Virus record (IMG/VR): IMGVR_UViG_3300050122_000200
Coordinates: 1 to 42,734 of that record
DNA from: a virus
Direction: 5' to 3' (one strand)
Length of the DNA: 42,734 bases
Part shown: piece by piece, positions 8,511-16,762 of the stretch
Layout of the letters: each line of letters begins with the position of its first letter
How positions within the stretch are numbered: position 1 is the first letter of the stretch
Program-made: the position numbers and the translations under genes
The notes under the pieces: generated by a model
The model's database searches: none
Seen by the model: only the letters and a program-made list of their open reading frames with translations
What the model was told of the DNA's origin: nothing

Positions 8511-10619
8511 TTAGTTTTTTACACGTACTTGGCCGTCAGGTCCAACAAACTTTGCACCAGAGGGAAGAGCTTTGAATGCAGGGTCAGTCGGGCTGCTGAT
8601 TGTAGGTAGCTGACCCCCGGGAGAACTTTGAGACTGATCCCCGGATTCTGAAGTCAGATCCACAAGAGGTTTTCCGAGCATATAGCTCTCGATCCGCTGC
8701 GGGTCTGCTCCCTTATCGACGGCAAATTGAGCCTGAGACATGGCAATGTTGCGCTGCTGGGCATACTGATCATAGAGACCCTTGTAGGTGGCCGTCGAAG
8801 CCTGCAAGATTTTGGCCCGTTCAGAATCGGAAAGTTTACCACCCGTGGTCCAGCCTTTCAGGGTGCGCTGAACCTCCGTCCAGATGCCAGGATGACTCTG
8901 CTCGAATTCGACACTGGAAGGACGGACGACGCCGCCCGGATTAATGACGCGAGCCGCCATTGAAATGATATCGTTGTCCTCGTTGTTGGTCGTCTTCGGC
9001 AGTGTGGCTAATTTCTGCAAAGATTCAAACGGAACTGCAGTCTCGGCATAATTCTTGACCGCCGGATTCTGGTTGGTTTCGTACCGGATTTTCTCAAGCG
9101 AGGCTTGATCTAAACGATTTATCCGAGGATCCACAGGACTCGGCTGTTGACCTTCCGGCGTAGCTTCGATGGTCCCTGTTCCCGGGTTGAATCGCCACAA
9201 GCCGCCGGAATTCGGCCCCAGCATGTTCTGGTAGGCTGGCACAAGGGCGCGAGCCTCGGCGAGGGGGTCGAGGACGTTGTTGTGGATGAACTGGGAGGGG
9301 TCGACGCCGATCCGCATCGCCATCATCAGATCTTGTTCCGTGGCGGGGCGGCGCATGGTGCCGGTTTCCGACCGGACTTGGCTGTCAAATGCTGTTTGCG
9401 CGTCTGCCACGGTAGCTCCGGGCTGATGCTGGCGCCATGCCTGGACGAAGGCTTGTTGCGCCTGTGGGGGCAGTTCTTGAAAAAGAACAGGTCCTTGGAC
9501 TTGCTGCGGGTCCACTGTCATGGTTCCAGGAGTCTGGGTGGACGGGGCAACGGGCGGTGCGGGTGTTCCAATTAGCGGGGACACTGGGGCACTGGAAACC
9601 GGAGGTACCGCAGGAGCAGATTGGGCCTGAGGGGATGGAGCAGGTGTCGCGGAAGGAGCTGCGGGAGCCAAAGCCGGAGGCGTGGTAGGATTAAGGGCCG
9701 GTTCTGAAGGAGAAGTGAGCCACTTTCCGGCGTTCCAAGCTACGTGAGGCAGAAGATTCGCGCCGGCACGTAGAAAATCGCCATAACCGCCAGCTAAAAC
9801 TGCTCCATTACTCTTACCGGGAGCTGCCTGGGCATCGTTAAAATTGATCGGAAAAGGATTGGCTGCGGGGGCGGAAACAGGAGCGGAAACAGGAGCGGCT
9901 CCGCCTGGGGCCAGCGGGGGGCCTGGAGTGTACGGATTATCCATCGGGCGAGGGGCAGGAGCTGAAGGGCTCGGCGGAGGCATCGGAGCCAGGGACATTC
10001 CTTCGTCCTGAGGAGCAGAAGCTGCGCGGGGGTGCGTAGGGCTAGGGTGAGCCGTAACGGTTCCGTCACCTGCCACAGCGACAGGTCCAGGCTGGATGGA
10101 AGGATCAAGAGTACCTCCGCCGGGGGCGGGTTGAGGCGGGGTGCCTACGCCGGGCGTGATGTTTTGGGCAGTGAACCCGGGCGAAGACCCTACCAAAGTT
10201 CCGTCTCCCGCCGCTTCAGACTTCGGAGAAGTGTTGTCTGCGGGGGCGGGTGGCGGAGAAGGTTGTCCGCCCAAGGCCGGGGCTGCCGTCTGGGGGATGG
10301 ATGGGGGAGTGCCGCCCGGCTGAAAGCTCGAAGCGTCCGGCTGGTCGACGGAAGGGCGGAACTGTTTTTGGTAATTGAAAAGATCCTGGGCGCGCTGTTG
10401 CTCTCCTGTCATGCCAGCAGCCTCTGCGCCTTGCAGCTTAATATCGCTGGCGCCTTTCTGTTGCTGCAGAAGAAGCTCCGCACGGCGTTGGTCTTCCGTA
10501 CCGCCCGGCTTGTACATGTTGTACAGGCTGGAGATATCGCCAATAGTTCCCCGAATACCTTGACCCGCTTGGGCAAAAGCGTTGTAGAAACCTTGATTTC
10601 CTAGAGAGTAAAAAGCCAT
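8511..10619 (-). CDS. Probable internal virion protein, Pro/Ala-rich middle
   Basis: A 702-residue protein beginning MAFYSLGNQGFYNAFAQAGQ. A helical N-terminal segment (residues 1-90, Gln/Arg/Glu-rich) is followed by a long proline-, alanine- and glycine-rich stretch (about 90-370). A folded-looking C-terminal half has motifs such as QQAFVQAWRQHQPGATVADA and MRRPATEQDLMMAMRIGVDP. It lies between small Ala/Gln-rich virion-type genes and the giant polyvalent protein, the usual place for ejected core proteins of short-tailed phages. Its stop TAA sits directly against the next start. The family is not recognised and the role is inferred from position. Confidence 0.8.
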   Translation of the reverse strand: MAFYSLGNQGFYNAFAQAGQGIRGTIGDISSLYNMYKPGGTEDQRRAELLLQQQKGASDIKLQGAEAAGMTGEQQRAQDLFNYQKQFRPSVDQPDASSFQPGGTPPSIPQTAAPALGGQPSPPPAPADNTSPKSEAAGDGTLVGSSPGFTAQNITPGVGTPPQPAPGGGTLDPSIQPGPVAVAGDGTVTAHPSPTHPRAASAPQDEGMSLAPMPPPSPSAPAPRPMDNPYTPGPPLAPGGAAPVSAPVSAPAANPFPINFNDAQAAPGKSNGAVLAGGYGDFLRAGANLLPHVAWNAGKWLTSPSEPALNPTTPPALAPAAPSATPAPSPQAQSAPAVPPVSSAPVSPLIGTPAPPVAPSTQTPGTMTVDPQQVQGPVLFQELPPQAQQAFVQAWRQHQPGATVADAQTAFDSQVRSETGTMRRPATEQDLMMAMRIGVDPSQFIHNNVLDPLAEARALVPAYQNMLGPNSGGLWRFNPGTGTIEATPEGQQPSPVDPRINRLDQASLEKIRYETNQNPAVKNYAETAVPFESLQKLATLPKTTNNEDNDIISMAARVINPGGVVRPSSVEFEQSHPGIWTEVQRTLKGWTTGGKLSDSERAKILQASTATYKGLYDQYAQQRNIAMSQAQFAVDKGADPQRIESYMLGKPLVDLTSESGDQSQSSPGGQLPTISSPTDPAFKALPSGAKFVGPDGQVRVKN

Positions 10620-10620
10620 A

Positions 10621-11019
10621 TTACATGAAAGCAGCCATCAGTTTCAGGAGTCCGCCACCACCCCCTCCGCCACTGCCGCCACCGGTGTATTGTTTCAGAA
10701 AATCCATGCCATTGACATCCTTGCCATTGATTGGGGCCTGCTTTTGCGGCATCGCCATCGGATCAAGTTGTCCGGCATTTGCTCCGGCCTGGTCGGAAGC
10801 CGAGGGACCAACTCCGGAAGCTGCGGCGCCCGCGGAAGCTCCCTGTCCGGGCTGAGAAAGGCTTTGAATGGTGTCTGTGACGTTTGGATTGGTTCCGAGC
10901 CCCGCAGCCATAGCTGTAGGCGGAACAAGACTCTTCTGACCCGACTGTCCCATCGGATTAAAAAGGGCTGAATTCGGATCCTGCATCTGGTCCGAGAAAA
11001 AATTTCCCATGTTGTACAT
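10621..11019 (-). CDS. Small virion-associated protein with poly-Gly tail
   Basis: A 132-residue protein starting at ATG 11019. The N-terminus is MYNMGNFFSDQMQDPNSALF. The middle is low-complexity and rich in Ala, Gly, Ser and Gln. The end is a glycine run (GGGSGGGGGGG) leading into a short hydrophobic C-terminus, LLKLMAAFM. It is one base pair away from the next gene and 4 bp from the preceding one, so it belongs to the compact virion operon. The glycine linker plus hydrophobic tail could anchor a flexible peptide in the core or membrane, but this is speculative. No family recognised. Confidence 0.7.
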   Translation of the reverse strand: MYNMGNFFSDQMQDPNSALFNPMGQSGQKSLVPPTAMAAGLGTNPNVTDTIQSLSQPGQGASAGAAASGVGPSASDQAGANAGQLDPMAMPQKQAPINGKDVNGMDFLKQYTGGGSGGGGGGGLLKLMAAFM

Positions 11020-11023
11020 AGAA

Positions 11024-11695
11024 TTATCCTAAAGCACTGGCGGCTCCCAGAGCGTAGTCGAGAACACCGGGTTTTTGGATGACATCGGGAGCGGCGACTT
11101 GGCCTCCGCCAGAAAGCTGCATGGCGAGCTGGGCGCTCTTGGCGAGAGGGTCGAACCCGACGGCGTTCGCCTGGGTGAGAAGGTTGGACGGAACATTTGC
11201 CGAGTACTCGGCGTTTTGGACCGACCGGTTCTGGAAGTCCCGTTCGCGGGTATAATTCTGACCGATAATTCCGGCTTGGGTGGCGTCACTGCGGGCGCGC
11301 GCCGCGGCACCGGTGTTGGTGAGCTGTTGGTTGACTCCGGTGGATAGGGAATTTCCCGTGCGAGCGTATCGCGACGTGATATCAGCCTGCTGGTCGCCAG
11401 CCTCGCGCGCGGACTGGGCGCGCATGGTGTTGATTTGGTCGGTAAGCTGCGGAGACCCGCCGAGATATTTCCCGTTGATCTGGTCGCTAAACATGTTGAA
11501 CGACTGTCCCCAAAGAGGGCTACTGGCCTGGGTAACAAGACCCGAAGAAGCAGTAGCAGCGCGACTGTTCCACACAGGCGAAAGGGCTGCCCGCTGGGTG
11601 TATACATCGTTACGAACATCGGATCCGCCTGACCCTGGATAAAGAGGGTCGAACTGTGTCGCCTGAACGGTGGAGGTGGAAGGTCCGAAACTCAT
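11024..11695 (-). CDS. Probable internal virion protein, Ala/Gln-rich
   Basis: A 223-residue protein starting MSFGPSTSTVQATQFDPLYP. The central region (about 60-165) is a predicted helical stretch rich in Gln, Ala, Arg and Asn, with TMRAQSAREAGDQQADITSR and an ARARSDATQAGIIGQNYTRE segment. The C-terminus is small and hydrophobic (VLDYALGAASALG). The composition matches small ejection or core proteins near the tail genes of short-tailed phages. It stops 4 bp before the next start. Function is inferred from context only. Confidence 0.7.
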   Translation of the reverse strand: MSFGPSTSTVQATQFDPLYPGSGGSDVRNDVYTQRAALSPVWNSRAATASSGLVTQASSPLWGQSFNMFSDQINGKYLGGSPQLTDQINTMRAQSAREAGDQQADITSRYARTGNSLSTGVNQQLTNTGAAARARSDATQAGIIGQNYTRERDFQNRSVQNAEYSANVPSNLLTQANAVGFDPLAKSAQLAMQLSGGGQVAAPDVIQKPGVLDYALGAASALG

Positions 11696-12085
11696 TTAAA
11701 AAGGTTTGGTCGTGTACAGGCGATGATTCGGCGCCCAAAGCTGGTAGCCAAGTTTGTCCATATGGTCGGTGAGCGGAGAGTTGTCGGGAATTAAAACTGC
11801 GGCTTTACCGTAGGCCACCAGGCTCCAGTCGGTCAATACCTGCATACCCCTGACGAGGTCCCTGGGATTCATCTGAGGGTGCCAGGAAGTCACTGCTACA
11901 GGGGCACCAGGGCCCCCGGCGGGAGGGACCGATATCATGCAGGCGTACCCGACCCACTGGTTCTGCTGGTTGGCCAAGACGAGATAGGGGAATCCTGGGT
12001 CGATTTCATGTCCAAACGTCTCAGCAAAATTTGCCAACTTATCCCAGTCGTCCTGGGACCGCATCTGGATCGGTCTAACTCTCAT
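11696..12085 (-). CDS. Small protein resembling a GNAT-type acetyltransferase fold
   Basis: A 129-residue protein. The pattern of an N-terminal helix (QDDWDKLANFAETFGHE), a strand pair (PYLVLANQQNQWVGYACM), a loop with a following helix (NPRDLVRGMQVLTDWSL), then VLIPDNSPLTDHMDKLGYQ is like a minimal GNAT domain, where the last part is the usual strand-helix after the acetyl-CoA site. A clear Q/RxxGxG/A acetyl-CoA loop is not visible, so catalysis is doubtful. Comparable GNAT-like genes occur among tail or core genes of other podoviruses. Its start overlaps the preceding gene by 11 bp. Confidence 0.6.
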   Translation of the reverse strand: MRVRPIQMRSQDDWDKLANFAETFGHEIDPGFPYLVLANQQNQWVGYACMISVPPAGGPGAPVAVTSWHPQMNPRDLVRGMQVLTDWSLVAYGKAAVLIPDNSPLTDHMDKLGYQLWAPNHRLYTTKPF

Positions 12086-12521
12086 GCTGGGCAGTGTAGG
12101 CCATATCCCGGAACTTTATCGACATTTTTCTCATATGCCGGTAGCCGCCGGTGAAGAACGCCGTAAGAAAATAGAACTCGTCCCAAAAAGAGCGGTAGGC
12201 ATCGGCATAACGTCGACGCCGAAGATCCGAGGTCTGCTTCCACCTTTCGGAATCGAGGTAAGCATTAATCGAGCATATAGCGATGGCGGACAAAGCAGGA
12301 CTGTGTTCCCGCCAAAAGGGATTGTTGGAGACGTGGAGCGTCCAGTTGAGAAGTACTGATCCAGTTTTTTCAGAGTCAGCCGGTTTGTCTCGGTCGATGC
12401 AGTCGTCGAGTTCATGGACGAATTCTCCCCACGCGACAAGAAGTGCTCGCGCAGGTACGTTTCCGTTAGCGATTTCGTCATAAATTTTTTCCCAGTCAGG
12501 AGCGTTTGTTGTAGGCGTCAT
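12075..12521 (-). CDS. Hypothetical protein in tail module
   Basis: A 148-residue, mainly helical protein rich in Trp, Tyr and Phe (LLNWTLHVSNNPFWREHSPA; YADAYRSFWDEFYFLTAFF). It overlaps the upstream small gene by 26 bp and the downstream GNAT-like gene by 11 bp, so translation is probably coupled. No signal peptide is seen. Similar small helical proteins are often found between nozzle and core genes of podoviruses, but I do not recognise a family. Confidence 0.75.
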   Translation of the reverse strand: MTPTTNAPDWEKIYDEIANGNVPARALLVAWGEFVHELDDCIDRDKPADSEKTGSVLLNWTLHVSNNPFWREHSPALSAIAICSINAYLDSERWKQTSDLRRRRYADAYRSFWDEFYFLTAFFTGGYRHMRKMSIKFRDMAYTAQHES

Positions 12522-12699
12522 AGAGGTCGTAAATTGCCTTGTAGGCGTCGTGGCACCATTGGTCGTTCGCCTTCACGTAGTCCTTGAACCAGGTGGGAGT
12601 TTTATCCGGTACGTGAGTTCGCAGGGGAGCTGACCGAAGGTGAAGCCTTAAAAATTGCTTCCCATCCGACCCAGTACCCGAAACGAGCTGATTTTCCAT
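12496..12699 (-). CDS. Small hypothetical protein overlapping the nozzle gene end
   Basis: A 67-residue ORF starting at ATG 12699. The start is chosen because AGGAG lies 5 nt upstream of it, whereas a longer in-frame extension would lie wholly inside the nozzle gene. It begins MENQLVSGTGSDGKQFLRLH and ends in an aromatic/Asp-rich helix (CHDAYKAIYDLYDAYNKRS). The first 52 bp overlap the 3' end of the nozzle-like gene in another frame and its last 26 bp overlap the next gene. Function unknown. Confidence 0.65.
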   Translation of the reverse strand: MENQLVSGTGSDGKQFLRLHLRSAPLRTHVPDKTPTWFKDYVKANDQWCHDAYKAIYDLYDAYNKRS

Positions 12700-14237
12700 T
12701 GGACTCCTACTTGTTGACTCGAAAAACGCACCCGGATGAACCGGCCACTCTTCCGAAGATTTGCCTGTCGTACGATTCCTCCGTACCCGCTGACCTCGAC
12801 CATGTATGGATCGGTCCACCGGAGAGGACTATCGAGATTGTCTCGCGCACCTAGCTGAACTGCAAGTTTAAAAGGCCCCGGGGTTAACGTCTGAAGCACC
12901 TCGCACGCCAAGTACACACTCTCGATGTACTTGAAATTATAGCTGTCTCCGAAATCGAAATCCTGCGTCTCTGCTACGGACACTATCGCGGCACCGGCGC
13001 GGTCGTAGTTGAGCCCGTACACATTCAGGGTCGGGTCTCCGGTCTCGGGCTGAAACCCAATAAGCTGCAGCCGCTGGGCTTGGGCCTGGGTCGTCAAATC
13101 GTACCAAGTTCCCTGTGCAACCGACCACTCTTCTGTCTGATTCGTCCAAATCGGATAGACGCTGTAGTCCCACTGACCTGCGGCAGTGATAGCGCCGTCG
13201 GTCTGCTCGTCATAGTCGTCAAGGCTGCAGGTGTCCCAGCGATAATTGTAAACGAGTACCCTGCGCGGGCCGTTCGGCTGGCCGAGAACAGGGTAAATGA
13301 CCCAGATCTCGTTGTTCTGTTCGACATGCTGTAAGATGATTGAATCTGCATTGGCGAGATCGATCTCGGCATACATTTGCTTTGTCTGCTGAGTCGCAAC
13401 AGGGCGCATATCGAGACCTCCGGAATAGGCATAGAGTTCCCGATTTCCGAGGAAATAGATGATCTCGTTGGTCGACCGACACCAGGAATATTTTCCGAGC
13501 AATCCTTCATCAGAAACGACAATATGAGTATCGAATAGGGAGCGTCCGTAGAATGGGGTGCTGCCTCCCATCTCGAGTAACTGGATGCTGCGGGCCTTAA
13601 ATAGAACCGCGTTGTCGCCCATCGGTACGACATTCAGAATGGGCCCGTTTATACGGTCGCCAGAATTAATTAGTTCGCCGGCATCGTTGGCCGGAATCGT
13701 GACCATAACCGTGGTCGAGGGGAATACTGTGCCTGACGGAGTAAGCCCGGTCAGGTTCAGAACTGTGGCAATGAGGGTTTGTCCGCTGATGGACACGATC
13801 TGGAAAAAGTTGGTCTGCAAAAACAGATCGATCCGTATATATTGCCCAACGACCAGCATATCGCACGGTTCGTTCACCGTGATCGTGACCTGGTCTCCGG
13901 GATTTCCCTGGGTGACGTTCCCATTGAGAGTAAAATAGGCATTGGAAACCGTTTCACCAATCGGCAGCCACATAGAGTAATCGTCCGCAGCACACCACTT
14001 GAGTATGTTTCCGTACCACCCGATGATATGCCCTGACAGGACTGTCACTCCTTCGAAACGGATCGATGGATCTATGCCTGGTACTTCCTGACACTGGTTG
14101 TACCCGGGCCAGAACTGCATCCGGGCTGAATTACAAGCGAAGATGGCCTTGTCGTAGAAATTGGCAGCCATCCAGCGGTTCTGAGGAGTGGCAGAAGAGC
14201 CGGAAAAAATAGAGGTAAGTCCGAGGGAGTAGGGCAT
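12648..14237 (-). CDS. Nozzle-like (tail tubular B-like) protein, main body
   Basis: A 529-residue protein with features of the distal tail-tube or nozzle proteins of short-tailed phages: NRWMAANFYDKAIFACN near the N-terminus, a beta-propeller-like core of repeated W/Y-rich strands (LFKARSIQLLEM, NEIIYFLGNRELYAYSGG, EIWVIYPVLGQ) and a C-terminal beta domain ending SSFRVLGRMGSNF. It lacks the usual nozzle N-terminus, which instead appears in the two genes just upstream (14243-15891). It begins 5 bp after the preceding stop, in a different frame. The assignment rests on pattern resemblance and position after the adaptor. Confidence 0.75.
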   Translation of the reverse strand: MPYSLGLTSIFSGSSATPQNRWMAANFYDKAIFACNSARMQFWPGYNQCQEVPGIDPSIRFEGVTVLSGHIIGWYGNILKWCAADDYSMWLPIGETVSNAYFTLNGNVTQGNPGDQVTITVNEPCDMLVVGQYIRIDLFLQTNFFQIVSISGQTLIATVLNLTGLTPSGTVFPSTTVMVTIPANDAGELINSGDRINGPILNVVPMGDNAVLFKARSIQLLEMGGSTPFYGRSLFDTHIVVSDEGLLGKYSWCRSTNEIIYFLGNRELYAYSGGLDMRPVATQQTKQMYAEIDLANADSIILQHVEQNNEIWVIYPVLGQPNGPRRVLVYNYRWDTCSLDDYDEQTDGAITAAGQWDYSVYPIWTNQTEEWSVAQGTWYDLTTQAQAQRLQLIGFQPETGDPTLNVYGLNYDRAGAAIVSVAETQDFDFGDSYNFKYIESVYLACEVLQTLTPGPFKLAVQLGARDNLDSPLRWTDPYMVEVSGYGGIVRQANLRKSGRFIRVRFSSQQVGVQWKISSFRVLGRMGSNF

Positions 14238-14242
14238 AGTAT

Positions 14243-15496
14243 TTAGAAGTTGAGAATGGTCTCGAACTCCGCGTTTGAAATAACCAATAGTCCGGACACG
14301 TTACCACTTAATAGCATGATATTACTATTAGCGGAACTGGTTATATTCTGGCCGACGACTCCGACGGTTTGAGTATTCGGTGACGGTACTGAATTTATAC
14401 CAGAAAAATTTGCAGTGCACGACGCAGAGCATGTTCCGCCGATAGGAGGCGTGGCTGCGTAGTCGAGAAATACGGTTGAACCGGCCTGGGTCACCATGCC
14501 GAATCCAAAGAAATAAGCCTCGTACAGTATATCAGCGTCTACTAATGTGTACGATCCCGGAGGAAACGTCATCTTGTATTTTACCTGTGCGACAAACGGG
14601 TACGGTTTAGTAAAAGTTCCGATAGAGTAAGGGGCTCCGTCTACAGATATTTGGAAAATCGGAACAAGCCCTGTCGGGATAAGACCGGCTGGCTGGACGA
14701 CGACGTAATTACGGAGCACCAGAGTCAGCGTACCGGATCCGGTTCCGTACGCGTTAGTGGCATTAATAGGAATTATATAAGTTCCAAGAGTGTCGGGCAG
14801 TGTGCCTCCGAAAATACCGGTTGTCGGGTCAAAGGTTAGGTCTCCGGGAAGACTGATGAACCCTCCGTAAGAAGTGGGATTATTGGTTGCCTGTATCTGA
14901 TAACTAAAAGCATACCCTACAGAAAGGATAAGAGTCTCACTTAAGACTACGGGTATTAGAGGAGAAAAAGTCACTGTAACCTCGTCGGATGCGGATATAG
15001 TGCCGTCTGAAACTGTGAGCATGTACCCATATACTCCCGCGGTAGACGCTGTGATTCCGCTAGTTAAACTGGAGTCGTCTGAAAAAATAGTTGTTCCAGG
15101 TCCATATATTTGTGTCCACAAAACTGTCATTGTGGTGTTAGAGGGAACAGACCCGGACCCTTCCATCGTATAAGTTAACTCCTCCACAACTGCATCCGGT
15201 CCAGCATTGGCGTAGACAGTATCTGGGCCCACTGAATATAGATTTGTATCGTCTCCTAATACTAGAGCATTTTTCCCCTGTAGTTGAAGCATTTGAACCA
15301 GATTTATAGACGACAATCCTGCGGGAAGACCTTCCACAGATTGGTATCCGGGAGTGTTGTATAGCCTTCCGGCCAGCATGCGTACGTTACTTGCGACGAC
15401 AATGGCCCGTCCCATGGCTCCTGCCTGGTTAGAAGGAAAACGAGTAACGAGACCGGCATCGGGGGCCAGGACGTTCATATCGATCCGTTTACTCAT
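14243..15496 (-). CDS. Nozzle N-terminus-like protein with Ig-like domains
   Basis: A 417-residue protein. Residues 1-90 look like the start of a nozzle protein (MNVLAPDAGLVTRFPSNQAG, then VVASNVRMLAGRLYNTPGYQ). Residues about 95-175 form a PKD/REJ-like beta domain (PSNTTMTVLWTQIYGPGTTI; VYGYMLTVSDGTISASDEV). Residues about 185-260 match the He_PIG putative Ig pattern (LPGDLTFDPTTGIFGGTLPD, then GTYIIPINATNAYGTGSG). The remainder is beta-rich. Such Ig-like insertions decorate exposed virion proteins of many tailed phages. The gene overlaps the preceding one by 4 bp (ATGA). It may be one piece of a split nozzle or a separate tail decoration. Confidence 0.75.
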   Translation of the reverse strand: MSKRIDMNVLAPDAGLVTRFPSNQAGAMGRAIVVASNVRMLAGRLYNTPGYQSVEGLPAGLSSINLVQMLQLQGKNALVLGDDTNLYSVGPDTVYANAGPDAVVEELTYTMEGSGSVPSNTTMTVLWTQIYGPGTTIFSDDSSLTSGITASTAGVYGYMLTVSDGTISASDEVTVTFSPLIPVVLSETLILSVGYAFSYQIQATNNPTSYGGFISLPGDLTFDPTTGIFGGTLPDTLGTYIIPINATNAYGTGSGTLTLVLRNYVVVQPAGLIPTGLVPIFQISVDGAPYSIGTFTKPYPFVAQVKYKMTFPPGSYTLVDADILYEAYFFGFGMVTQAGSTVFLDYAATPPIGGTCSASCTANFSGINSVPSPNTQTVGVVGQNITSSANSNIMLLSGNVSGLLVISNAEFETILNF

Positions 15497-15891
15497 TGTG
15501 GTGATCCTATATAAATATCGGTCGAAGTGGCAAGAATCAGGAAAGTGCCGGGCATTGGAACCGAAGAACCGAGCTGCTGGGAGAAAAAAATTAAATTGAT
15601 GGGGGACCCCAAAGAAACTCCTCCGAAGGGCTGGTAGCCAGGGGCATTCATTGTGGCCTTGTCGCGGAATCGCATATTCGACGCCACGACGACCGCGTCT
15701 TTAGAATCCGGCCCGAACTGCACCGTCTGTGCCTGCGTGGACTGGGGGGCACCCTGGGGCGCGGCGATCATGCCTGCCGATTCACTGGGAACCAGCGTGA
15801 CAAGGCCTTTGGTGAACGAAGGGACGTCGACCTGGGCTGCTTTGTACGCGCGTTGCTGCGTAAAAGGGTACTTCGCGGGCTTCCGGGGCAC
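15493..15891 (-). CDS. Nozzle N-terminus-like short protein
   Basis: A 132-residue protein starting at GTG 15891, which overlaps the TAG stop of the upstream gene. After a basic N-terminus it carries VDVPSFTKGLVTLVPSESAG and VVVASNMRFRDKATMNAPGY, matching the corresponding region of the 417-residue neighbour and of nozzle-type proteins. It ends soon after, at LATSTDIYIGSPQ. It therefore looks like a detached or duplicated nozzle N-terminal module. The 4-bp ATGA overlap with the next gene suggests coupled translation. Confidence 0.7.
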   Translation of the reverse strand: MPRKPAKYPFTQQRAYKAAQVDVPSFTKGLVTLVPSESAGMIAAPQGAPQSTQAQTVQFGPDSKDAVVVASNMRFRDKATMNAPGYQPFGGVSLGSPINLIFFSQQLGSSVPMPGTFLILATSTDIYIGSPQ

Positions 15892-16757
15892 TACTTGTAA
15901 AAACCCGAAGCCTGGATGATCAGATTGGATCCACTGCCTGCGTTCACGTCTGCGTAGACCTGAAGGCCGGCGTTGGTCGCGCTGCCTGTTCCGCGGCTGA
16001 AGGAGTCCTCCAGTACGACGCCCGAAGTAGACTCCAGAACCCGGGCGTTGGCCGTCAGCGCCGCCACAGGGATCGTAACAAAGGGATTAGGGGTTCCATT
16101 CGTATCGGCCAGCCGGACGATCGTGGTTCCGGTCGCCCATGCGGTGGCGCCGTCCACGCGCGCGATGAACTTGTTAAGATAAAGTTTCCTTCCCAGAAGA
16201 GGGCCGGAGCTGATCGGGGCGATGAGCTGAACCGGGGTAGCTGCAGACGCCGAAAGCAGTGTAGCCTCGGCGAAGAAAGGGAAGGCGGGTATCTGAGTGA
16301 AATCGAGAGCAAGAGAAAGGGTGCCGGACCCTGGTGTGACTATGATCCCGGTTCCAGCGGTAAGTGCTGCTAAAGCGTACCCGGCGCCGGTTCCGATAGG
16401 TATTTGGCCGTTCGCAGGGGCCGAGCTGAGTCCGGTTCCTCCTGTCGCGTAGGTTTCGACGGCACCTACCGCTTTGAAGGACCCTGCAGATCCGGTGGAC
16501 ACCGAAGTGACTTGACCTTGTTCATTCACAGTCAGTGTCACGTTGGTGTATGTCCCTGCAGTCAGTCCGACGATAGCCTCGAGAGCAGCTGAGGGGATTA
16601 CGGCGCTATTCCAGGTGGCATTTTCCAGATTGAATAGGCCTCCGAAAAAAGTCTTGATGCGCTGCTTGATGTCGCGCATACGGTTGGCTCCCTGAGATAC
16701 TGCGTCAGTATCTGCGGGATTGCTGGGATCAAAATCAGAGCCAAAATATCCTGCCAT
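15891..16757 (-). CDS. Fibre-like protein (tail or head fibre)
   Basis: A 288-residue protein. The N-terminus (MAGYFGSDFDPSNPADTDAV, then RMRDIKQRIKTFFGGLF) resembles virion-attachment segments of phage fibres that contain an R-D-I-K helix. It is followed by fibre-type Gly/Thr/Ala repeats (TGGTGLSSAPANGQIPIGTG and YALAALTAGTG) and a C-terminal beta-sandwich-like domain. The gene is 5 bp downstream of the adaptor gene. No receptor-binding enzyme motif is visible. Whether it is a head or tail fibre cannot be told. Confidence 0.7.
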   Translation of the reverse strand: MAGYFGSDFDPSNPADTDAVSQGANRMRDIKQRIKTFFGGLFNLENATWNSAVIPSAALEAIVGLTAGTYTNVTLTVNEQGQVTSVSTGSAGSFKAVGAVETYATGGTGLSSAPANGQIPIGTGAGYALAALTAGTGIIVTPGSGTLSLALDFTQIPAFPFFAEATLLSASAATPVQLIAPISSGPLLGRKLYLNKFIARVDGATAWATGTTIVRLADTNGTPNPFVTIPVAALTANARVLESTSGVVLEDSFSRGTGSATNAGLQVYADVNAGSGSNLIIQASGFYK

Positions 16758-16762
16758 AATTC

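Noticed and set aside
12700-12819. Longer start for the 67-residue gene
   Set aside because: The extension lies wholly within the nozzle gene and is Arg/Ser-rich shadow sequence; AGGAG precedes the shorter start.
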